A DNA stretch of 34,059 bases, taken from Oscillospiraceae bacterium. GTDB taxonomy: Bacteria; Bacillota; Clostridia; Oscillospirales; CAG-272. The notes beneath the pieces are model-generated. The model made no database searches and had not been told where the DNA came from. It saw only the letters and a program-made list of their open reading frames with translations. The stretch is from positions 1 to 34,059 of the forward strand of contig SVRR01000022.1 of the NCBI GenBank assembly GCA_015064745.1, read 5' to 3'. Numbering within the stretch: the stretch's first letter is position 1; every line of letters begins with the position of its first letter. Shown in pieces: positions 23,630-30,139 of the stretch. The position numbers were made by a program, and so were the translations under genes.

Positions 23630-24896
23630 ATTTCTGCCCAAACAAATCGTAATACATCCAAAGGACGGTGTATCTGTCCTTTAAGTCCTTGGCGTAGAGA
23701 CGGGCGTCTTCAATCTTTTTTTGCCCGTACAAGCCGTCAAACTCGCGCTTATTCAGCCCAACACGGGAAGCAAGCGCCTCCATCTCGTCCGCCGTGGGTG
23801 CATCCGCAAGGATTTTCTTGATCTCGTCCCATTTTTCACGGTAGACGCGCACACGGTCAAGCTCGTACCAACCGAGCTTCTTTTGCAGGGCGAGCACCTC
23901 GTCGGCAACGCCGCCGTAAATGCGGCGGATCTCTGCTTCGTATTTCTCCTTGTCAAAGGAATACGTAAAGCCGTCAAGAGAGGGAAGCGCCAAAAGCTTT
24001 TCGCGCAGGCACGCCGTCTCTATGGCAGAAAAGCAAACGTCGATACCGTGTGGGAGATATTCCTCGTTTCGCTCAATGCCTACGATTTCAAAGTAGTGAG
24101 ACAGATGATGCTCACTGCCCGAAGCGGGACGGGAGTTCCCGACGTAAGCCATGAGAATGCCTACGGCAACGAGTGCCTCCATCAGAGCACCGATAGCGTC
24201 GGGGTCGCACGCGCGAATGCCGTCCGCCAAGCGGACGGTTTTCTCAACCTCCTCCATCGTCGCACCGAGAACGGTGGGGCAGATGTATTCGTCAAGCACG
24301 CAAGCGGCGAGCCGCCAGTCGTTTAAGCAGGCGTATTTACCGATAATATCGCCGTAGCCCGCGCGAATCATCTCTATGGGGGCGTTCGCCAAAACCGACG
24401 TGTCGGCAATAATGGCACGTGGGACAGATGCATTCTTCGTTACCTTCATGCCGTCAAGAATGAGTGCCGAGCCGACCGAGGCGTAGCCGTCCATGGAGGG
24501 AGCAGTCGCCACGATATCGTAGCGAAGCCCGCTTTGAAAGGAGGTGATCTTGCAAAGGTCGTTGATGACACCGGAGCCGACACCAACGATAAGATCGGTC
24601 TTTTCGGTCACTTGTGAAAGTATGGCGTCAATGGCCTTTTCATTCGGAATGAGAATGCTGTCACCGGGAAAGATGAGAGCGTTTTCAATGCGTTTGCCAA
24701 GTCGGAGCATAACACGCTCGCCTGCCGCCGCGTAGGTGTTCTCGTCCGCAACGAGCAGAATATGGCGGTAGCCCTCGGTGATGCGGGAAAGAGACGCAAA
24801 AGCATCTTCTCCAATGATAACGTGTTCTATCGGGCAGACATGCGGCTTGCCGCACGCACAAGGGTCGATTCCCTTTAAAAGCTCCTTGATCTGCAC
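23628..24896 (-). CDS. sn-glycerol-1-phosphate dehydrogenase (AraM/EgsA family)
   Basis: A 422-residue iron-alcohol-dehydrogenase-fold enzyme that reduces dihydroxyacetone phosphate to sn-glycerol-1-phosphate. Family features: IVGVGSGVINDLCK (nucleotide loop), YDIVATAPSMDGYASVGSAL, GYGDIIGKYACLNDW with the metal-binding aspartate, and RPASGSEHHLSHYFE and LPHGIDVC with metal-binding histidines. In Bacillus AraM makes the G1P used for heptaprenylglyceryl phosphate; in some Clostridia the gene accompanies arabinose genes, which are absent here. CACGKPHVCP near residues 13-22 is a cysteine-rich start seen in relatives. It begins at GTG 24896 behind AAGGAG. Length is slightly above the Bacillus enzyme. 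Confidence 0.88.
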   Translation of the reverse strand: MQIKELLKGIDPCACGKPHVCPIEHVIIGEDAFASLSRITEGYRHILLVADENTYAAAGERVMLRLGKRIENALIFPGDSILIPNEKAIDAILSQVTEKTDLIVGVGSGVINDLCKITSFQSGLRYDIVATAPSMDGYASVGSALILDGMKVTKNASVPRAIIADTSVLANAPIEMIRAGYGDIIGKYACLNDWRLAACVLDEYICPTVLGATMEEVEKTVRLADGIRACDPDAIGALMEALVAVGILMAYVGNSRPASGSEHHLSHYFEIVGIERNEEYLPHGIDVCFSAIETACLREKLLALPSLDGFTYSFDKEKYEAEIRRIYGGVADEVLALQKKLGWYELDRVRVYREKWDEIKKILADAPTADEMEALASRVGLNKREFDGLYGQKKIEDARLYAKDLKDRYTVLWMYYDLFGQK

Positions 24897-24928
24897 AGCG
24901 TTGCTCCTTGCTTTTTGTTTACGTATTC

Positions 24929-24957
24929 ATTATACATTTCTCCCCTTGTTTTGTCAA
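24929..24957 (-). promoter_or_regulatory. Promoter of the glycerol-1-phosphate dehydrogenase gene
   Basis: On the minus strand TTGACA (24957-24952), 17-base spacer, TATAAT (24934-24929): a perfect consensus, start near 24923, leader about 27 bases. Confidence 0.87.
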
Positions 24958-24974
24958 GAAATATTAGAAAAATG

Positions 24975-25003
24975 TTGCTTTTTCCTTCGTTATGCTGTAT
25001 AAT
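24975..25003 (+). promoter_or_regulatory. Promoter of the MATE-GNAT-fumarase operon
   Basis: TTGCTT (24975-24980), 17-base spacer, TATAAT (24998-25003). Start near 25010, 25 bases before the MATE ATG. It is back-to-back with the glycerol-1-phosphate dehydrogenase promoter, 17 bases apart. Confidence 0.78.
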
Positions 25004-25034
25004 AAAATTTGTATGGAAAGGTGGTGCGCAAAGC

Positions 25035-26414
25035 ATGAAAACGAAAACAAAAACAGAGCTCATGTATGCCACGATGCACCCGTGGCGTTTGTTTTTCCTT
25101 GTGGCACTTCCGGGCATGATCAGCATGTTCGCCATGTCGATCTACAGCGTTTTTGAGGGCGCTTTTATCGGACAGATCCTCGGTGAAGCGGCGTTTGCTG
25201 CCATCAATATCGCCTTTCCACTCGTTCTCATCAATTTTTCACTCTCCGACCTCATCGGCGTCGGCGCATCCGTTCCCATCTCCATTGCGCTTGGCAAGGA
25301 GGATTATGAGACGGCAAACAACGTCTTTTCTTCCTCTATCCTCTTGATCCTCATTACCTCCCTCTTTATGGGAACCCTTATATTCTTTGCGGCAAATCCT
25401 CTCGCGCGCATGATGGGGGCGGACGGCTCACTCCTTGACACCTCCGTCAGATACCTTCGCACCTTTGCCTTAACAAGTCCCCTCACGACCATCTTTTTCG
25501 CGATGGACAACTATCTTCGCATCAGCGGCTACGTTAAGACAAGTATGCTTATAAATGTCATTTCGAATTTTGCTACCGTCGGACTTTTGGCATTCTTCCT
25601 GATTGCTCTTGAAATGGATGTTGTGGGTACGGCGCTTGCCGTCTCCATTTCCATGTGTGCTTGCTCTCTTGTGGCTATGATCCCCTTTGTAAGGGGAAAG
25701 GCGCTTTTGAAATTCAAAAGACCTCGCATCCGTTTTTCCATGCTCAAACAGATCTTCGCTTGCGGCTCTCCGATCTTTCTTAACAACGTTTCGGGGCGCG
25801 TGACCTCTATTCTGATGAATATTTCGCTCATGACGCTTGGGGTGATCGAGCTTGGCGAGGGAGGCGGAACGACCGCCGTTGCCGTTTACGCCGTCTTGAT
25901 GTACGCAAGCGATCTTTGCTGGCCGCTTCTTTACGGCATCAGTGATTCTCTCGCGCCCTCCATTGGATATAATTGGGGTGCGGGCGATTACAGCCGCGTA
26001 AAGAAGATCGTCGGGTGCAATTACATCGGTACTGCCGTCGTTGGCATCCTTTCTACGAGCATCCTCTTTTTCTTCCCAAGAACGCTTGCCTCTATCTTTG
26101 TCAATGCCGCAGACGCAAGGCTGCTTGAAATTTCTACGTACGCTATCCGTATCTTTTGTGTCACCTATCTTTTTCGTTGGGTCGCCGTTACCACGCAAAG
26201 CTTCTTCAGTGCCATCGAGAAGCCTGCGCTTGCCACTATCATGTCGGTGTCTGTTGCCTTCCTTCTTCCCGTATTGCTTTTGGGGGCGCTTTGGTCGTTC
26301 GGGCTTGATGCTATTTGGTTCAACTTCGTCGGTGTCAATATTCTCGCCGCCGTTCTTGCCGCATTCTTGCTTTTGTACGTTCGCCGCGAGATAAACAGAA
26401 AGGAAAAAGCATGA
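25035..26414 (+). CDS. MATE-family multidrug/metabolite efflux transporter
   Basis: A 459-residue membrane protein of the MATE/MOP superfamily with about twelve membrane segments in two six-helix halves. It begins LMYATMHPWRLFFLVALPGM, a common start of clostridial MATE proteins, with SIYSVFEGAFIGQILGEAAF and GVGASVPISIALGKEDYETA following. The second half has SPIFLNNVSGRVTSILMN and GYNWGAGDYSRVKKIVG. ATG 25035 follows AAAGGTGG; upstream in-frame codons (from 24915) lie before the promoter. It exports cationic drugs or metabolites by Na+ or H+ antiport (family knowledge); substrate unknown. Its stop overlaps the GNAT start. Confidence 0.9.
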   Translation: MKTKTKTELMYATMHPWRLFFLVALPGMISMFAMSIYSVFEGAFIGQILGEAAFAAINIAFPLVLINFSLSDLIGVGASVPISIALGKEDYETANNVFSSSILLILITSLFMGTLIFFAANPLARMMGADGSLLDTSVRYLRTFALTSPLTTIFFAMDNYLRISGYVKTSMLINVISNFATVGLLAFFLIALEMDVVGTALAVSISMCACSLVAMIPFVRGKALLKFKRPRIRFSMLKQIFACGSPIFLNNVSGRVTSILMNISLMTLGVIELGEGGGTTAVAVYAVLMYASDLCWPLLYGISDSLAPSIGYNWGAGDYSRVKKIVGCNYIGTAVVGILSTSILFFFPRTLASIFVNAADARLLEISTYAIRIFCVTYLFRWVAVTTQSFFSAIEKPALATIMSVSVAFLLPVLLLGALWSFGLDAIWFNFVGVNILAAVLAAFLLLYVRREINRKEKA

Positions 26415-26860
26415 CTTTTTTAAAAATCGATACATCGGAAAAAAAGAATTACCTTGATCTTCTTCTCATCGCTGATGAGTCGGAGAAAATGATCGACCTC
26501 TATCTTTCGCGCGGCGATATGTACGCACTTGAAGAGGACGGTAAAACGCTTTGCGTATGCGTCGTGACCGACGAGGGAGAAGGGATGCTTGAAATCAAAA
26601 ACATTGCCGTCTCCCCCGAAGCACAGGGGCGTGGCTACGGACGGCGAATGATAGAATACGTAGAGGAACAATACCGCGGCAAGTATAGCTGCTTGCAGGT
26701 GGGTACGGGAGATTCGCCCTTAACCATTCCCTTTTACGAAAAGTGCGGCTTCGTCCGTTCTCACGTAATTCCCAATTTCTTTACGGACAACTACGACCAC
26801 CCCATCGTCGAGTGCGGAGTCACGCTCGTTGATATGGTATACCTCAGAAAAGACTTGTAA
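26411..26860 (+). CDS. GNAT-family N-acetyltransferase
   Basis: A 149-residue acetyltransferase with the acetyl-CoA loop EAQGRGYGRRMIEYVEE (about residues 73-89; Q/R-x-x-G-x-G/A) preceded by EIKNIAVSP, and the C-terminal FYEKCGFVRS. Acetylation substrate unknown; the subgroup resembles the YyaT/small-molecule type. ATG 26411 overlaps the MATE stop (ATGA), so the two are translationally coupled; resistance genes are sometimes paired this way but nothing specific supports that here. Fumarase alpha follows after 17 bases. Confidence 0.88.
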   Translation: MTFLKIDTSEKKNYLDLLLIADESEKMIDLYLSRGDMYALEEDGKTLCVCVVTDEGEGMLEIKNIAVSPEAQGRGYGRRMIEYVEEQYRGKYSCLQVGTGDSPLTIPFYEKCGFVRSHVIPNFFTDNYDHPIVECGVTLVDMVYLRKDL

Positions 26861-26877
26861 ACGGAGAGCATTTAACA

Positions 26878-27717
26878 ATGAGAGAAATAACCGCCGCGCT
26901 TATTACAGAGACGGTGAAAAAGCTGTGTATTGACGCGAATTGTCACCTCACCGAGGACGTAAAGCAGTGTATACGCGATTGCCGCGCTGTTGAAAACGGT
27001 ACTGTGGCAAAAGAGATCCTTGATCGCATCATTGAGAACTGTGAGATTGCGGACGAAAACGATCTGCCCGTCTGTCAGGATACGGGCGTTGCCTGCGTTT
27101 TCGTTAAGGTAGGACAGGACGTACATATTACGGGTAATTTGTACGACGCCATCCATGAGGGCGTGAGACAGGGGTATCGTGAAGGGTATCTCCGCAAGAG
27201 CGTCGTTCGCGACCCTCTTGACCGTGTGAACACGGGGGATAATACCCCTGCCATGATATATTGCGACATCGTGCCCGGGGATACGCTTGAAATTACCGTT
27301 GCCCCCAAGGGCTTCGGCAGTGAGAATATGAGCAAGATCGCCATGCTTTCTCCCTCGGACGGAATTGACGGCGTCAAAAGATTTATCCTCGACGCAGTGG
27401 AGGCGGCGGGTCCCAACCCGTGTCCCCCGATCGTCGTTGGCGTTGGCATCGGCGGTACCTTTGACAAGGCGGCGTATCTTGCCAAGTGCGCGCTTTTACG
27501 CCCTCTTGATCAGCGCAACGAAAACCCCTTTTACTCCGCGCTGGAACAAGAGCTGCTTGAAAAGATCAATGCGCTCGGTATCGGTCCGCAGGGCTTTGGC
27601 GGCAGAACCACGGCACTTGCGGTGAATATCGAAACCTTTCCCACGCATATTGCGGGACTTCCCGTGGCAGTCAATATCAATTGTCACGTGACCAGACATA
27701 AAACGGAGGTGCTTTGA
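26878..27717 (+). CDS. Fumarate hydratase class I, alpha subunit (or L(+)-tartrate dehydratase alpha)
   Basis: A 279-residue subunit of an oxygen-sensitive [4Fe-4S] hydro-lyase. The three cluster cysteines are C66 (PVCQDTG), C182 (NPCPP) and C269 (NINCH). Other family segments are GFGSENMSK (about 146-154), VGVGIGGTFDKAAYLAKCA and GPQGFGGRTTALAVNIE. Fumarate to malate is the common role in anaerobes; tartrate dehydratase has the same fold and cannot be excluded. GGAG lies before ATG 26878. Its stop TGA shares a base with the start of the beta subunit. Confidence 0.92.
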   Translation: MREITAALITETVKKLCIDANCHLTEDVKQCIRDCRAVENGTVAKEILDRIIENCEIADENDLPVCQDTGVACVFVKVGQDVHITGNLYDAIHEGVRQGYREGYLRKSVVRDPLDRVNTGDNTPAMIYCDIVPGDTLEITVAPKGFGSENMSKIAMLSPSDGIDGVKRFILDAVEAAGPNPCPPIVVGVGIGGTFDKAAYLAKCALLRPLDQRNENPFYSALEQELLEKINALGIGPQGFGGRTTALAVNIETFPTHIAGLPVAVNINCHVTRHKTEVL

Positions 27718-28289
27718 TGGCGATTCGGATCACTTCTCCCCTCACACGCGAGAGCGCAAGAGCGCTCAAAGCAGGCGACAGCTGCCTTTTATCCGGGGTG
27801 ATCTATACCGCGCGAGACGCCGCGCATAAAAGGCTCTGTGCGCTTATCGAAAGCGGACAGCCACTCCCCCTTGACATTAAGGATACGGTTATATATTTTG
27901 TAGGTCCTACCCCCGCAAAGCCGGGGCAGGTCATCGGCTCTGCGGGACCCACCACATCCTACCGCATGGACGCGTATAGCCCCGCCTTGATTGCCGAGGG
28001 TCTCACGGGTATGATCGGCAAGGGAAAGCGCGCTCCCGAAGTTGTATCCGCCATGAAAAAGCACGGCGCGGTTTACTTTGGCGCAATCGGAGGCTGCGGC
28101 GCCTTGCTCAGTAAATGTATAAAGAAAGCGGATGTGGTCGCGTATGATGACCTTGGCGCTGAGGCGATCCACCGCCTGGAGGTGGAGGATTTCCCCGTAA
28201 TCGTCGTTATTGATGCGGACGGCAACAATCTGTACGAAAGCGGCAGGGAAGAGTACCTAGCATCGCGGGATGCGGATCAAGCTCGCTAA
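27717..28289 (+). CDS. Fumarate hydratase class I, beta subunit (or tartrate dehydratase beta)
   Basis: A 190-residue swivelling domain that completes the active site of the class I hydratase. Typical segments: LKAGDSCLLSGVIYTARDAA, IYFVGPTPAKPGQVIGSAGP, TTSYRMD, LTGMIGKGKRA and YFGAIGGCGALLSKCIKKA, then YDDLGAEAIHRLEVEDFP. ATG 27717 overlaps the alpha stop (TGATG) with GGAGGT upstream. In enteric class I fumarases both parts are one chain; the split form is common in Clostridia. It ends the operon, with a terminator at 28364. Confidence 0.92.
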   Translation: MAIRITSPLTRESARALKAGDSCLLSGVIYTARDAAHKRLCALIESGQPLPLDIKDTVIYFVGPTPAKPGQVIGSAGPTTSYRMDAYSPALIAEGLTGMIGKGKRAPEVVSAMKKHGAVYFGAIGGCGALLSKCIKKADVVAYDDLGAEAIHRLEVEDFPVIVVIDADGNNLYESGREEYLASRDADQAR

Positions 28290-28363
28290 AACGAAGCGAA
28301 AAATCGTGCTAGCCGTTTTTACGGAAAATACCGTTGATAATGCTTGGCAAAAAATTAATATTA

Positions 28364-28405
28364 AGCCTCCGATAGGAAAAATCCTTGTCGGAGGCTGATT
28401 TTTTG
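28364..28405 (+). terminator. Intrinsic terminator after the fumarase operon
   Basis: Stem AGCCTCCGA (28364-28372) / TCGGAGGCT (28388-28396) with an inner AGGA/TCCT pairing, followed by GATTTTTTG. Confidence 0.87.
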
Positions 28406-28454
28406 TCTCAAAAACTCCTATCTCTACTTTCGGCAATTCTCTCTATGGGGAAAT

Positions 28455-28580
28455 TTAAATCAGTTTGCGAAAGTCGTTCGTTGGCGGCAGACAACGGTGG
28501 CCTTGGCACACGTAATAGGTGGTCTTGCCGTTTTTGAGAGGATATTCTTTGGTTGAATTTTGCAAGAGGATCACGATGAC
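28455..28580 (-). pseudogene. C-terminal remnant of a YyaL/thioredoxin-domain (DUF255) protein gene
   Basis: The minus-strand frame ending at 28455 finishes with EYPLKNGKTTYYVCQGHRC and LPPTNDF. This matches the usual last residues of YyaL/spermatogenesis-associated-20-type proteins (Y-P-x-x-x-G-K-x-T-x-Y-V-C-x-x-x-x-C-x-x-P). These are 600-700-residue proteins; only about 35-40 recognisable residues are left, and the frame upstream (to 28721) reads through a REP-like hairpin at 28600 with no family resemblance. I take it for a decayed gene end. Family assignment is by motif recall. Confidence 0.55.
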
Positions 28581-28599
28581 GTTATGCGGTAACGCAAGG

Positions 28600-28619
28600 G
28601 GCGACCGTAAACGGTCGCC
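28600..28619. repeat. REP-like palindrome
   Basis: GGCGACCGT-AA-ACGGTCGCC, a perfect 9-bp stem with a two-base loop, flanked by GGG and TCT. Short intergenic palindromes of this type are often dispersed in genomes. Only one copy is seen in the window. The flanking stretches 28411-28454 and 28620-28797 hold no convincing gene. Confidence 0.5.
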
Positions 28620-28797
28620 TCTCAATATTTGCGGTGCAGTAGGCAAAGAAAAGGGATTTTCCAAAAGCACTCCAAAACGCCCATAATAAATGCTTGAAAC
28701 CGGTGTCTTGTGCCGAAACATAACGTTTGTGCGAAAAATTGGGGTCTTTTGGCGAAAGAGTAAGTTGAGATATTAAAAAATCAGTCCTGATCTTGCG

Positions 28798-28824
28798 AAA
28801 AAGCACCCTTATAGGGTGCTTTTT
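28798..28824 (+). terminator. Intrinsic terminator without a recognisable gene
   Basis: Stem AAAAAGCACCCT (28798-28809) / AGGGTGCTTTTT (28813-28824), loop TAT, T6 tail. It stands in the decayed segment; the gene it served is gone or is the remnant on either side. Confidence 0.8.
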
Positions 28825-28832
28825 TGCTTTGA

Positions 28833-28970
28833 GTGACAAGCCTTGAACTTGCGGTCACTGCCCCACCAAGTGCCTGCATCGCCTATCTCACAAGTCCCTA
28901 CCGCGGCGCGGGACAAACGGTACGCATGGCGGAGCGTGCGGGCTTGACGGTGATCAACACCGCGCAATAA
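28833..28970 (+). pseudogene. C-terminal remnant of a SLOG/YpsA-like (DUF1273) gene
   Basis: An open frame from 28833 to TAA at 28968-28970 ends with SACIAYLTSPYRGAGQTVRM followed by AERAGLTVINTAQ. This resembles the last strand-helix-strand of clostridial DUF1273/SLOG proteins (V-C-I-A-Y-L-x...GG-T-x-x-T-V-R-x-A-x-x-x-G-L-x-V-I-N). The complete family is about 150-200 residues; here only about 35 fit and the frame is closed upstream by TGA 28830-28832. It has no ribosome site and lies directly behind a terminator. A hypothetical small peptide is less likely than a decayed gene end. Confidence 0.6.
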
Positions 28971-28973
28971 AAG

Positions 28974-29005
28974 AAAAACTCGATTTCTTTCGAAATCGAG
29001 TTTTT
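28974..29005. terminator. Bidirectional intrinsic terminator
   Basis: Perfect 14-bp stem AAAAACTCGATTTC (28974-28987) / GAAATCGAGTTTTT (28992-29005), loop TTTC. It ends the TasA-like operon on the minus strand and the gene remnant on the plus strand. Confidence 0.92.
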
Positions 29006-29016
29006 TAATTTGAAGA

Positions 29017-30078
29017 TCACTCCGCGGGAATGCCCGCAAGCACCTGCTCAATGGTCGATCCTGCTTTCACGTTGTTGTAGACCTTGGCGCTCTCCCATGT
29101 GTCCGTGTTGAAGGAGTTGTGGCTTCCCCAACCGCCCGAGTAGTTGTTCGAATTTGCGACGCCCTCAAAGAGCTCGCCTCTTTGCTCCCACTCACCCGCG
29201 TCGTTTTGCACGTAGATCGCCGCAAAGACCTGCACCTCGGAGGGACGGAACAAGCTGCCGGAGATCGTTTCGCCCGTCATGTATATAACCATTTCGTCGG
29301 CGCTCGTGCCACCGATATCCTCGCGCTTGATCATGGCGGTAACGTTGGTTTCCGTGCCGTCGCCTTTAATATCAAGCGTCAAAAGATGCTTGCCGTTCAC
29401 GGTAAAGAGCTCGTCGATCGCCCTTGAGTCGGCGTCCGTTGCGCCCGCTACGTTGCCCATATAGGTGTTGTTCGCGCGCCCACCCGCCGTATTGTCCATG
29501 GCGTCTATGAGCTTATTATAGGAAACGGAATCGTTCAGGATAGCACCGAACTGTCCGATCGCGCCCTTGACGGCAATTTCGGGAATATATTCATCGGACG
29601 GAACGAAGGAAAGATTGACGATGGAGTTTAACGTCCTGCTCGACGCAACGCCGCTTTTGTACTTATAGGTCACGTCAAAGCTCGTGGATGCGCCCGCGGA
29701 AAGCGCAACGCCCTTTTTGATCGAGGTCGCCACCGTGATTGCGGTGTTGTCGTAGGTGTCGGGGCCCTCGGTATACGTCAAACCGTTAAAAACGTACGGA
29801 TATTCGGTGTTGTTTTTCACCGTCACACGCAGAATCGTCTGCGCGGACGTGCTCGCGGCAAGAGTTACGGTGCTACCGAGCACAGTGCCTGATTTCGTAA
29901 TGTTCGTTGCGCTTCCGTTCGATACCGTAACGGCGGAAATATAGACGATCTCGGGCACCTTACCCGTACCCTGACCGCTGACGGTCAGCTCGTCGTTAAG
30001 GGCGGCATAGCCTATCCCCAAAAAGGCAGTAGACATAAAAAGGGTGCAAAGGATCATCGCCAAAGCACGAATCTTCAT
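29017..30078 (-). CDS. Large TasA-like secreted protein with SipW-type signal peptide
   Basis: A 353-residue exported protein. The signal peptide (about 1-25) ends FLGIGYAALNDEL, closely parallel to the SipW cleavage region of Bacillus TasA (...WA-AFND), so cleavage before ALND is expected. The same GIGYAALND is present in the small protein at 32862-33365. The mature part begins with a beta-rich domain (VTVSNGSATNITKSG, TLRVTVKNNTEYPYVFNGL-like strands, about 30-170) rich in Thr, Ser and Asn, as in TasA/camelysin folds. A second domain (about 175-353) has SYNKLIDAMDNTAGGRANN, DKGDGTETNV-like and WGSHNSFNTDTW segments that I do not recognise. No LPXTG or membrane anchor is seen. It is last in the operon, separated from the DUF5305-like gene by a GC-rich hairpin. 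Inferred to be a fibre or matrix protein released by the peptidase at 31674. Confidence 0.75.
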   Translation of the reverse strand: MKIRALAMILCTLFMSTAFLGIGYAALNDELTVSGQGTGKVPEIVYISAVTVSNGSATNITKSGTVLGSTVTLAASTSAQTILRVTVKNNTEYPYVFNGLTYTEGPDTYDNTAITVATSIKKGVALSAGASTSFDVTYKYKSGVASSRTLNSIVNLSFVPSDEYIPEIAVKGAIGQFGAILNDSVSYNKLIDAMDNTAGGRANNTYMGNVAGATDADSRAIDELFTVNGKHLLTLDIKGDGTETNVTAMIKREDIGGTSADEMVIYMTGETISGSLFRPSEVQVFAAIYVQNDAGEWEQRGELFEGVANSNNYSGGWGSHNSFNTDTWESAKVYNNVKAGSTIEQVLAGIPAE

Positions 30079-30101
30079 TCCTTTGCACCTCTCTTTCTTT
30101 T

Positions 30102-30128
30102 CCTCGCGAGGGGGTTCCCCTCGCGAGG
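30102..30128 (-). other. GC-rich hairpin between the DUF5305-like and TasA-like genes
   Basis: Perfect 12-bp stem CCTCGCGAGGGG (30102-30113) / CCCCTCGCGAGG (30117-30128), three-base loop. On the transcribed (minus) strand it is followed by AAAAGAAAG, not a T run, so it is not a terminator. It could protect or delimit a processed transcript and let the last gene be expressed at its own level. Confidence 0.7.
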
Positions 30129-30139
30129 TATTCTTTGTT

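Noticed and set aside
24875-25135. Minus-strand 86-codon frame over the divergent promoters
   Set aside because: It covers both promoters and the MATE start and has no motif.
28582-28839. An 85-codon minus-strand frame across 28582-28839
   Set aside because: It reads through a strong terminator (28798-28824) and a REP-like palindrome and lacks family features.
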